Origin: Thermoplasmatota archaeon | Lineage (GTDB): Archaea; Thermoplasmatota; E2; DHVEG-1 | Assembly: GCA_018334795.1 (NCBI GenBank) | Contig: JAGXLH010000095.1 | Span: 1 to 6,043 of the forward strand | Reading direction: 5' to 3' | Length of the DNA: 6,043 nt | In this document: positions 1 through 5,201 of the stretch, in pieces | How the letters are laid out: every line of letters starts with the position of its first letter | Position numbering within the stretch: the first letter of the stretch is position 1 | The notes under the pieces: generated by a model | Told to the model about the DNA's origin: nothing | What the model saw: the letters and a program-made list of their open reading frames with translations, nothing else | Database searches by the model: none | Program-made: the position numbers and the translations under genes

Positions 1-18
1 ATTTTTAGGCCGAGAATA

Positions 19-49
19 CTGCGGGACTGAGTAAAGCGAAGGCCCGCAG
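19..49 (+). repeat. Left-end hairpin of the IS element (7-bp stem, 17-nt loop)
   Basis: CTGCGGG (19-25) pairs perfectly with CCCGCAG (43-49). The loop 26-42 reads ACTGAGTAAAGCGAAGG and is nearly the same as the loop of the hairpin at 635-665. The heptamer AGGCCGA occurs on both sides as a direct repeat (7-13 and 55-61). This is probably a TnpA binding hairpin. It could belong to the right end of another copy upstream of the window. Confidence 0.6.
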
Positions 50-95
50 ATGAAAGGCCGATACCTTTTTTTCTGAATAACACTTTCTAAAATAT

Positions 96-141
96 GTCGC
101 GCGCGGCAAGCCACTGCGGGCTTGCCCATGAATGGCACGAC
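96..141 (+). repeat. Hairpin just upstream of tnpA, possible expression-limiting structure
   Basis: GGCAAGCC (105-112) and GGCTTGCC (119-126) form a perfect 8-bp stem with a 6-nt loop. GTCG (96-99) and CGAC (138-141) can close an outer stem. The structure ends right before AGGA (142-145), the only plausible ribosome binding site of tnpA. In enterobacterial IS200, hairpins in the left end stop read-through transcription and mask the tnpA ribosome binding site. A similar role here is inference. Confidence 0.5.
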
Positions 142-156
142 AGGAACGTGTAATTT

Positions 157-642
157 TTGAAAGAAATAACCAGCGTTAGCACTAAAAAGATTTCGGGTGA
201 TACCCGAAACAATTGGATTGAACTGCTGTTTGTCACCAAAAAACGATATCGATGTTTCCGAAAACAAACCCATATTGACACCTGTATTCAACGGTTAAAA
301 GAATTGGAGTCTCTTGGTTTTGAATTTGGAGAGTTTGGATTTTCAGATAACCACGTTCACTTTCAAGTGAACATTCCAAAGAAATATTCTCTTGAAGAAG
401 CGGAGATTATTTTGAAATCGGAAACCGCAAAAAGAATGTTTAAGAATCATCCGGGTTTCCGCAAACGATATCCAAAAGGAGCGTTTTGGAGTGGATACGA
501 GCACTACCAGTCAATTGGATTGAAAAATTTTGAAGAGTCAGCACAATATTTACGTGATCAACAAAAGCATCATCATGTAAACATTATTGATGATCGTCAA
601 CAAACCCTTGATATTTTCCCGCCGACCGGCGATGCGGCATGA
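157..642 (+). CDS. tnpA: IS200/IS605 family Y1 (HUH) transposase TnpA
   Basis: This 161-residue protein matches the small single-strand DNA transposases that cut and join the hairpin ends of IS200/IS605 elements through a 5'-phosphotyrosine link. The N-terminal strand ELLFVTKKRYRCF (22-34) is the family's first beta strand. The metal-binding HUH motif is H66-V67-H68 in DNHVHFQV, followed by the typical IPKKYSLEEA segment and the ILKSETAKRMF helix. The presumed catalytic tyrosine is Y131 in QYLRDQQ, with Q135 nearby. Length is normal for the family (about 130-160). The only usable start is TTG at 157, because a stop lies at 151-153 and the next Met is deep inside the domain; AGGA at 142-145 may serve as ribosome binding site. 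The last codons and the TGA stop lie within the right-end hairpin. All family residues are present, so the gene looks intact. Confidence 0.88.
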   Translation: MKEITSVSTKKISGDTRNNWIELLFVTKKRYRCFRKQTHIDTCIQRLKELESLGFEFGEFGFSDNHVHFQVNIPKKYSLEEAEIILKSETAKRMFKNHPGFRKRYPKGAFWSGYEHYQSIGLKNFEESAQYLRDQQKHHHVNIIDDRQQTLDIFPPTGDAA

Positions 643-665
643 CCGAATGAAGTGAGGGCGTGCCG
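635..665 (+). repeat. Right-end hairpin of the IS element, overlapping the tnpA stop
   Basis: CGGCATG (635-641) pairs with CGTGCCG (659-665), with one U-G wobble. The 17-nt loop 642-658, ACCGAATGAAGTGAGGG, matches the left hairpin loop at 12 of 17 positions, and all five differences are transitions. The tnpA stop codon TGA (640-642) lies in the stem and first loop base, so the end of the gene is built into the element's right end. Confidence 0.6.
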
Positions 666-687
666 AGGAAGGGAGGCGGAAGGGGTC

Positions 688-704
688 ATAGGGGTTTCCC
701 CTAT
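688..704. repeat. 17-nt perfect inverted repeat beyond the right-end hairpin
   Basis: ATAGGGG and CCCCTAT flank a TTT loop, a perfect 7-bp hairpin about 45 bases after the tnpA stop. It could stop tnpA transcription or be the outermost part of the element. No run of T follows, so a bacterial-style terminator is not supported. Confidence 0.45.
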
Positions 705-712
705 TTCACCAA

Positions 713-868
713 CTATTCTATTCCAAATACGATATGCTTAAGATAATAATTGAAGTTCTTATTTGATTTAACCGTCATGATCATTACTAGATCGTTGTAG
801 ATGAGGGCATATTCAATCCACTTATCTAAATTTAAACCAATCTGGAGAAAATCGGTAAATTTACCAAC
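713..868 (-). other. Short open frame, possible remnant of a gene C-terminus (unrecognised)
   Basis: Between the insertion sequence and the carotenoid operon, the minus strand has a frame open for 51 codons, from just after a TAG (869-871) to a TAG at 713-715. Its translation includes LNLDKWIEYALIYNDL and NFNYYLKHIVFGIE. It has no ATG or GTG near its upstream end; the first ATG is about halfway. The residues look protein-like, but an open stretch this long is not rare by chance. It may be the tail of a gene broken when the element inserted. No function can be given. The rest of 706-897 shows nothing recognisable. Confidence 0.2.
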
Positions 869-897
869 CTAAATTTTGAGAAGAGCCCAAATTTTTT

Positions 898-2475
898 TTA
901 AAATAAGCCGGGTCCACGATTGCTGCATTTAGTGATGGGTACCTGTTTAATATGTTCCTTATGCAAAATATGATTTGCAGCAATTCTACCTGTAACTGCT
1001 GCCCGCTCCATTAACGCTGAGGGAAAATGTGTATGTACCCAATCGCCAGCAAATAAGAGATTTTTGCATCCTGTATCGATTGGAAAAGTACCAGTCGGTC
1101 GTTTGAGACCTTGACCAACATCAAAAGAGGTAAAGTTTGCATAAGTCCCAAGAGTGAAATCTAAGAGTGTTGCTTCAGAGAGTTCTGGAAGAACTTCAAA
1201 AACAATTGGTTGAACATGTTCCCATACCTGATCTGAAGGAAGTGATGCAATCGTTTCATCTGCGTAAAAATGAAATTCAATTACTGAACCCCCTGTTTTT
1301 TTTGCCCACAGACGAGATTCTTCTTCTAATAAATGGAATTGTGCAATAAGATGTAATGGGCGGAATTGAGGCGTTTCCATGATATCTGGTCGATTTGGTT
1401 TCGTCGGCCGATCAAACCATGCACGCATAATTCGATATGAGGGAGCAATCTTCAATTCATTGAGTTTATCATGAATGACATTAACTATCTTTGATGAACC
1501 CTCATCTAATCCTTTAGATTGATTCAATATTGCTTTCGATGCTTTTACATCTGAAGCAAGAATCACCCAGTCATAAGATGTATCTTCATCTGAGAGAAGT
1601 CCAACAGCACGATTATTTTCAAAGTGAAGACCATTGACCTCTCGGTCCAATTTTACATCAACCTCAAACTGCTGTAATCGTTCCAACCAAGGATCAAGAA
1701 GCGTTTTTGCGTGATGATCGATGGCTATTTCACGCCACATAGCTTTTGGATGTGAAATAAAAAAGTAATGGGTCCACATCACAAGTTCAGCAGCGCTAAT
1801 AGTTTCAGGATCATTGATAGTCACAGAGGCAGCTGGTTCAAATAGAATCGCAAAGATTTTTTCACTAATTCCCTTGTTTTTGGCCCATTGATGATAACTG
1901 ATATTATCTAATCGGTCGAATATACCATCATATTGGAAATACATTAAATCTGGTATGGCATTGAGAAGATATTTCATGTCAAAAAGGCCTAGATTTGGTG
2001 ATCTGTTCAGGATGTTGACTAAATTGAAAGGATATATGGGAGGTTCGCTACGTAATATCTCTGGATTATATGTTTTAAAATAAACACTTACCTTGCGATA
2101 TGGTTTGAAATACCGATCGACCTTGAGTCTTCTGATGATATCCTTGCAAGTATGGTAATGATAAAACCACATGTGCAATCCATGTTCTACATGAAATGAT
2201 CCTTGTTTAGTTTTAAGTACTGGTGTGGCAAGTTTACCACCTACAACTTTATTTTTCTCATAAATGGTAACTGCGAAACCGCGTTCGGCTAACTCTAACG
2301 CTGCGGATAAACCGGCTAGTCCAGCCCCAATAATTAGCACAGTTTTTTGTTCCGAATCTGCAAGTTTATTTTTTTCATCTGGATTTATCGGATTTATTCT
2401 CTCGGGTTGCTGAGGATGAGGAACGAGGCCAAAAGTCTTTATATTTTCACGTGAAAACACGTCAAATAATTCCAT
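898..2475 (-). CDS. FAD-dependent carotenoid desaturase-like oxidoreductase (CrtU/ZDS clade)
   Basis: A 525-residue flavoprotein that probably oxidises a carotenoid at the membrane. After a 44-residue N-terminal extension comes a Rossmann FAD motif, VLIIGAGLAGLSAALELAERG (G50, G52, G55), then E73, and VVGGKLAT (78-84). HVEHGLHMWFYHY (95-107) matches the conserved H-G-(F/L/W)-H-x-F-F segment of zeta-carotene desaturases and CrtU. The middle part around ISAAELVMWTHYF (226-238) and the stretch RAWFDRPTKPNRP through TGGSVIEFHFYA (351-405) recall CrtU (isorenieratene synthase, a beta-carotene desaturase/methyltransferase). The C-terminal FAD motif is FAGDWVHTHFPSALMERAAVTG (475-496). No Met precedes residue 103 except the start, and GGGAG (2486-2490) lies 10 bases upstream, so the start is firm. 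It follows crtZ by 14 bases, implying co-translation and a shared substrate. The sequence does not decide between linear desaturation, aryl-ring formation and another oxidation. Confidence 0.82.
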   Translation of the reverse strand: MELFDVFSRENIKTFGLVPHPQQPERINPINPDEKNKLADSEQKTVLIIGAGLAGLSAALELAERGFAVTIYEKNKVVGGKLATPVLKTKQGSFHVEHGLHMWFYHYHTCKDIIRRLKVDRYFKPYRKVSVYFKTYNPEILRSEPPIYPFNLVNILNRSPNLGLFDMKYLLNAIPDLMYFQYDGIFDRLDNISYHQWAKNKGISEKIFAILFEPAASVTINDPETISAAELVMWTHYFFISHPKAMWREIAIDHHAKTLLDPWLERLQQFEVDVKLDREVNGLHFENNRAVGLLSDEDTSYDWVILASDVKASKAILNQSKGLDEGSSKIVNVIHDKLNELKIAPSYRIMRAWFDRPTKPNRPDIMETPQFRPLHLIAQFHLLEEESRLWAKKTGGSVIEFHFYADETIASLPSDQVWEHVQPIVFEVLPELSEATLLDFTLGTYANFTSFDVGQGLKRPTGTFPIDTGCKNLLFAGDWVHTHFPSALMERAAVTGRIAANHILHKEHIKQVPITKCSNRGPGLF

Positions 2476-2485
2476 CGAATCATTA

Positions 2486-2490
2486 CTCCC
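2486..2490 (-). promoter_or_regulatory. Ribosome binding site of the FAD oxidoreductase gene
   Basis: On the minus strand GGGAG sits 10 bases before the ATG (2473-2475) and shares its first base with the last base of the crtZ stop codon TAG (2490-2492). Ribosomes ending crtZ can restart directly, which supports translational coupling and this choice of start. Confidence 0.65.
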
Positions 2491-2948
2491 TATTTTGAAT
2501 CATATTTTTTTCCAACAATAAAAAAACCAAAACTAATACCTGATGTTGCTGTGCTTTTTTGATGATGCATACGATGAGCGGTAATCACTCGTTTAATATA
2601 TCGAGACTTAGGTTTATATCTAATTTTGAGACGACGATGAAAAACGATATCATGATATAAAAAAAACCCCATACCATAAATAAAGATACCAAGGCCAAAC
2701 CAAAATTTACTATCAAATCCATCAAGAAAACCAAAAATTAATAACACCATCGTTAGAACAGTAAAAAAAAAGGTGAATACATCATTTTTTTCTAATTTTC
2801 CTTTTGTGAACTTATGATGATCTTTATGTAGTATCCACAGTGGGCCATGTTGAAGATATTTATGCATTAAATAAGAAATAAATTCCATGAAAAAGAAACC
2901 GATGACAACAAGTAAAAAAAAGGTGAGTAATTGGATGCCATCAATCAT
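2490..2948 (-). CDS. crtZ: Beta-carotene hydroxylase (CrtZ-type membrane di-iron enzyme)
   Basis: A 152-residue integral membrane protein that should add hydroxyl groups to C3 of beta-ionone rings with O2, for example turning beta-carotene into zeaxanthin. All ten histidines of the CrtZ signature are present in order: H29-x4-H34, H41-x2-H44-H45, H99-x4-H104 and H125-x2-H128-H129. These bind the di-iron centre of the fatty acid hydroxylase/sterol desaturase superfamily. Hydrophobic stretches at about 5-28, 57-76 and 82-99 are membrane segments. The C-terminal SFGFFIVGKKY resembles the conserved end of bacterial CrtZ, and the length is close to family norm (150-175). The ATG at 2946-2948 follows GGAGTG (2954-2959). 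It is the first gene of the pair with the FAD oxidoreductase. Poly-T codon runs, such as nine T at 2763-2771 encoding F60-F62, reflect the AT-rich genome and are potential sequencing slippage sites, but the frame is intact. Confidence 0.92.
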   Translation of the reverse strand: MIDGIQLLTFFLLVVIGFFFMEFISYLMHKYLQHGPLWILHKDHHKFTKGKLEKNDVFTFFFTVLTMVLLIFGFLDGFDSKFWFGLGIFIYGMGFFLYHDIVFHRRLKIRYKPKSRYIKRVITAHRMHHQKSTATSGISFGFFIVGKKYDSK

Positions 2949-2953
2949 AGTTT

Positions 2954-2959
2954 CACTCC
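2954..2959 (-). promoter_or_regulatory. Ribosome binding site of crtZ
   Basis: GGAGTG on the minus strand lies 5 bases before the crtZ ATG (2946-2948), a good match to the anti-Shine-Dalgarno end of archaeal 16S rRNA. Confidence 0.55.
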
Positions 2960-3001
2960 AAATAGTATTAGAATATTTCGATTCTTTCCACTTTATGCGA
3001 T

Positions 3002-3018
3002 TGATATATGATAAAAAT
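3002..3018 (-). promoter_or_regulatory. Possible TATA-box region of the crtZ operon
   Basis: Reading the minus strand, TTTTTATCATATATCAA lies 54-70 bases before the crtZ start and is the most TATA-like stretch in the 137-base gap between tRNA-Gln(UUG) and crtZ. With archaeal spacing it would place transcription start about 30 bases before the ATG. Support is by composition and position only. Confidence 0.3.
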
Positions 3019-3085
3019 TTGGATTATTAATGTGTTTCGGTAAATCATCTTCTCTTAGGATGAAATCCTTTGTTCATTGATAATA

Positions 3086-3157
3086 CAGCCCTGAGCGGAT
3101 TCGAACCGCTGGTGCTGGCTCCAAAGGCCAACGTGTTAACCGCTACACTACAGGGCT
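3086..3157 (-). tRNA. tRNA-Gln, anticodon TTG (UUG)
   Basis: A complete 72-nt cloverleaf can be folded by eye on the minus strand. The acceptor stem is AGCCCTG/CAGGGCT, the D-stem GTGT/ACAC with GG in the loop, and the anticodon stem TTGGC/GCCAG (one U-G pair). The anticodon loop is CTTTGGA, with TTG at 3122-3124. The T-stem AGCGG/CCGCT encloses TTCGAAT. The discriminator is G73 (3086) and CCA is not encoded. The first pair A1-U72 is the archaeal tRNA-Gln type; bacterial tRNA-Gln has U1-A72. It lies 73 bases downstream of glnS in the same direction and decodes CAA, and by wobble CAG. It is an expected substrate of the adjacent enzyme. Confidence 0.95.
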
Positions 3158-3185
3158 AGCTTGATGTCTTTCAGGGATTAGGATT

Positions 3186-3197
3186 CTATTATTTATC
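3186..3197 (-). promoter_or_regulatory. Possible TATA box of tRNA-Gln(UUG)
   Basis: GATAAATAATAG on the minus strand is centred about 34 bases before the tRNA 5' end. That would put a transcription start a few bases ahead of the tRNA. It suggests the tRNA can be transcribed on its own as well as with glnS. Confidence 0.35.
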
Positions 3198-3207
3198 TTT
3201 TTGGCTC

Positions 3208-3214
3208 AAAAAAA
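3208..3214 (-). terminator. U7 tract after glnS, possible archaeal terminator
   Basis: Seventeen bases past the glnS stop the minus strand has seven consecutive T, part of an AAAAATTGTTTTTTT near-palindrome. Short oligo-T tracts are enough to end archaeal transcription. It would partly separate glnS from the downstream tRNA gene. Confidence 0.35.
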
Positions 3215-3230
3215 CAATTTTTGAACTTTC

Positions 3231-4913
3231 TTATTTCTTTTGTTGATGCCGAAAGTTTTTCCATTTTCCCCGAAGTGCTACTGACCGATTTATCATTAAA
3301 TGATCAGATGTTGTATCTGGATCAATTACAAAATATCCATTTCGTTCAAATTGAAATGTATCATATGGTTTTAGAGATGTAATATTTGGTTCAATTTTAC
3401 AATGTGAAATTGTTTCTTTTGAATCAGAATTAATGAAATCCGTGAACTTCTTATTTTTTACTCCAGCTGGGTCTTCAACGGTAAATAATCGATTATACAA
3501 TCGTACTTCTGCATCAACGGCATGATCAGCTGAAACAAAATGCATGGTTGCTTTCACCCGTCGTCCATCTGGAGCGTATCCTCCTTTTGTTTCTGGATCA
3601 TAGGTACAATGTATTTCAACGATTTCATCTCCATCTTTGACGACATCAGTACATCTAATGAAATATCCATACCTTAATCGTACTTCTCTACCAAGTGATA
3701 ATCGATAAAATTTTTTACTTGGATTCTCCATAAAATCTGTGCGTTCAATGTATAATGTTTTTGAAAATGGAATCTTGCGGGTACCAGCGGATTCGTCCTC
3801 TGGATTATTTACTGCTTCCATGTATTCAACTTGATCTTCTGGGTAATTATCAATGACGACTTTTAACGGTCGAAGCACACCCATAAACCTGGGTGCAGTC
3901 TTGTTTAAATCCTGACGAACACAATGTTCTAAAAACGCATAATCAATTAAACTGTTTACTTTTGCAATACCAATCTCTTTACAAAAATGACGAATGGATG
4001 CTGGAGAAAACCCTCGTCTCCGTAGCCCTTTGATAGTGGGGAGTCTTGGATCATCCCATCCATCTACATAGCCCTCATCAATTAATTGTTTTAACATTCG
4101 CTTACTCATAATGGTGTATGATAAATTTAATCGGGCAAATTCGATTTGTTGAGGATGATATACATCATCAAGTTGATCGATGAACCAATCATAAAGTGGC
4201 CTATGATTCTCAAATTCAAGCGTACAAAGTGAATGAGTTATTCCTTCGATTGAATCCTCAAGTCCATGAGCCCAATCATAAGAGGGATAAATACACCACT
4301 TATCACCAGTATGATGATGAGATGCATGAAGAATCCGATACATAATTGGATCTCGCATATTCAAATTTGGATGTGACATATCGATTTTTGCACGAAGAAC
4401 TTTTTCCCCATCTTTAAATTCGCCTTCTTTCATTCGCTGGATTAAATTCAAGTTTTCTTCAACTGATCGATTTCGATATGGACTTTCTTTGCCTGGATGG
4501 GTGAGTGTTCCTCTGTAAGCACTGATTTCTTCAGCGGATGAATCATCAACATATGCTTTTCCTTTTTTAACAAGTTCAAGAGCATAATCATACATTTGTT
4601 GGAAATAATCTGAAGCAAAATACAATCGATCATCCCAATCAAAACCCAGCCAATGGATGTCTTCTTTTATTGAATCCACATATTCCATTTCTTCTTTAGA
4701 TGGATTAGTGTCATCAAAACGTAGATTGCAAAGACCATCATATTCTTCAGCAATACCAAAATTTAGACAAATTGATTTTGCATGACCAATATGTAAATAG
4801 CCATTTGGTTCTGGAGGAAAACGAGTATGGATGTGATCATGTTTTCCAGTTTCTAAATCATGATCGATTATTTCTCGAATAAAATCCTTTGATTTTTGTT
4901 CATTTTCACTCAT
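3231..4913 (-). CDS. glnS: Glutaminyl-tRNA synthetase (GlnRS, EC 6.1.1.18)
   Basis: A cytoplasmic class I synthetase that joins glutamine to tRNA-Gln using ATP. Residues are counted from GTG at 4923-4925 (564 aa). That start is possible, but ATG at 4911-4913 (560 aa, MSENEQ) fits the usual GlnRS N-terminus better, has GGATCGTGA upstream and is used here. The Rossmann catalytic domain carries HIGH (45-48) in FPPEPNGYLHIGHAKSICLN and MSKR (273-276). CNLRFDDTNP (66-75), CIYPSYDWAH (211-220) and GITHSLCTLEF (228-238) are GlnRS hallmarks close to those of E. coli. DDPRLPTIKGLRRRG (291-305) leads into the C-terminal anticodon-binding beta barrels (about 345-555), which end in FQFERNGYF and NRSVALR. 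Length matches E. coli GlnRS (about 554). There is no eukaryotic N-terminal extension and no YqeY-like tail. It starts 45 bases after tRNA-Gln(CUG) and ends 73 bases before tRNA-Gln(UUG). Archaea usually lack this enzyme, so acquisition by transfer is likely. Confidence 0.96.
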   Translation of the reverse strand: MSENEQKSKDFIREIIDHDLETGKHDHIHTRFPPEPNGYLHIGHAKSICLNFGIAEEYDGLCNLRFDDTNPSKEEMEYVDSIKEDIHWLGFDWDDRLYFASDYFQQMYDYALELVKKGKAYVDDSSAEEISAYRGTLTHPGKESPYRNRSVEENLNLIQRMKEGEFKDGEKVLRAKIDMSHPNLNMRDPIMYRILHASHHHTGDKWCIYPSYDWAHGLEDSIEGITHSLCTLEFENHRPLYDWFIDQLDDVYHPQQIEFARLNLSYTIMSKRMLKQLIDEGYVDGWDDPRLPTIKGLRRRGFSPASIRHFCKEIGIAKVNSLIDYAFLEHCVRQDLNKTAPRFMGVLRPLKVVIDNYPEDQVEYMEAVNNPEDESAGTRKIPFSKTLYIERTDFMENPSKKFYRLSLGREVRLRYGYFIRCTDVVKDGDEIVEIHCTYDPETKGGYAPDGRRVKATMHFVSADHAVDAEVRLYNRLFTVEDPAGVKNKKFTDFINSDSKETISHCKIEPNITSLKPYDTFQFERNGYFVIDPDTTSDHLMINRSVALRGKWKNFRHQQKK

Positions 4914-4958
4914 ATTGTAATTCACGATCCAATGGTTAATTCAATTATTTGGTTAAGA

Positions 4959-5030
4959 CAGCCCCGGCCGGATTCGAACCGGCGACTAGAGATCCAGAGT
5001 CTCTTATGTTAACCACTACACCACGGGGCT
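4959..5030 (-). tRNA. tRNA-Gln, anticodon CTG (CUG)
   Basis: A complete 72-nt cloverleaf on the minus strand: acceptor AGCCCCG/CGGGGCT, D-stem GTGT/ACAT (one G-U pair), anticodon stem AGAGA/TCTCT, loop CTCTGGA with anticodon CTG at 4995-4997, T-stem GCCGG/CCGGC around TTCGAAT, G73 at 4959, no encoded CCA. Like the UUG tRNA it has A1-U72, the archaeal form, with G2-C71. It decodes CAG. It lies 45 bases upstream of the glnS ATG in the same direction. That gap shows no good TATA box of its own, so tRNA and synthetase are probably transcribed together. Confidence 0.95.
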
Positions 5031-5078
5031 ACATGATACATTTTTAAATGATGGATAACACAACAGGATACCAATTTC

Positions 5079-5090
5079 CCTATATAATAT
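5079..5090 (-). promoter_or_regulatory. Possible TATA box of the tRNA-Gln(CUG)-glnS unit
   Basis: ATATTATATAGG on the minus strand is about 55 bases before the tRNA 5' end, which would give a leader of about 30 bases before processing. A second AT-rich candidate, CATTTAAAAA (5041-5050), is nearer than archaeal spacing normally allows. The choice between them is uncertain. Confidence 0.3.
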
Positions 5091-5121
5091 TTAACATATG
5101 CAAAAGAAGAATCATTGTGGC

Positions 5122-5137
5122 AACAAAATATTTTGTT
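5122..5137. promoter_or_regulatory. 16-bp perfect palindrome, possible operator
   Basis: AACAAAAT and ATTTTGTT form an uninterrupted perfect palindrome in the spacer between divergent tRNA-Gln(CUG)-glnS and the radical SAM gene, 24 bases before the latter's TATA-like box. Its size and symmetry suit a dimeric helix-turn-helix regulator, but AT-rich DNA gives such palindromes more often by chance. Confidence 0.35.
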
Positions 5138-5161
5138 AAAGATATTTATTGAATGCTTGCC

Positions 5162-5169
5162 TTTAAATA
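5162..5169 (+). promoter_or_regulatory. TATA box of the radical SAM gene
   Basis: TTTAAATA is centred about 36 bases before the ATG at 5202. With archaeal spacing (about 26 bases to the start) the transcript would begin near 5192 and have a leader of only about 10 bases. GGTAGTGA, directly before the ATG, is too close to act as a normal ribosome binding site, consistent with a short-leader or leaderless mRNA. Confidence 0.45.
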
Positions 5170-5201
5170 GAAACTGATTATTTGTTAAGAACTGGTAGTG
5201 A

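Larger units (their letters stand above)
7..705 (+). mobile_element. IS200/IS605-type insertion sequence, about 0.7 kb, single tnpA gene
   Basis: The stretch contains one Y1 transposase gene and, near each side, a hairpin of the same geometry: 7-bp stem with 17-nt loop, at 19-49 and 635-665. Elements of the IS200 group are about 0.7 kb, carry only tnpA, lack terminal inverted repeats, and end in subterminal hairpins that TnpA binds on one DNA strand. Both hairpins read in the same orientation here, as expected for left and right ends. The exact borders cannot be fixed without an empty site or a second copy, so the limits given are approximate. No tnpB is present in the window. The left hairpin could instead be the right end of a neighbouring element lying off the window. 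Confidence 0.7.

Noticed and set aside
87..281. 64-codon open frame on the minus strand
   Set aside because: It lies opposite the transposase gene and its hairpins, has no family resemblance and reads through the structured left end.
1..720. TnpB guide RNA or CRISPR-like array
   Set aside because: No tnpB gene, no spaced repeats; the two hairpins are explained as transposon ends.
801..872. 23-codon ATG frame on the plus strand
   Set aside because: Too short, no ribosome binding site, and the opposite strand has the longer open frame.
1167..1349. 60-codon open frame on the plus strand
   Set aside because: It is antisense to the well-supported FAD oxidoreductase gene and has no motif.
2761..2775. 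Frameshift at the nine-base homopolymer in crtZ
   Set aside because: The frame stays open and all ten signature histidines on both sides are in the same frame, so no frameshift is needed.
4448..4642. 64-codon open frame on the minus strand
   Set aside because: It lies within glnS in another frame; the glnS frame has strong family motifs across this stretch.
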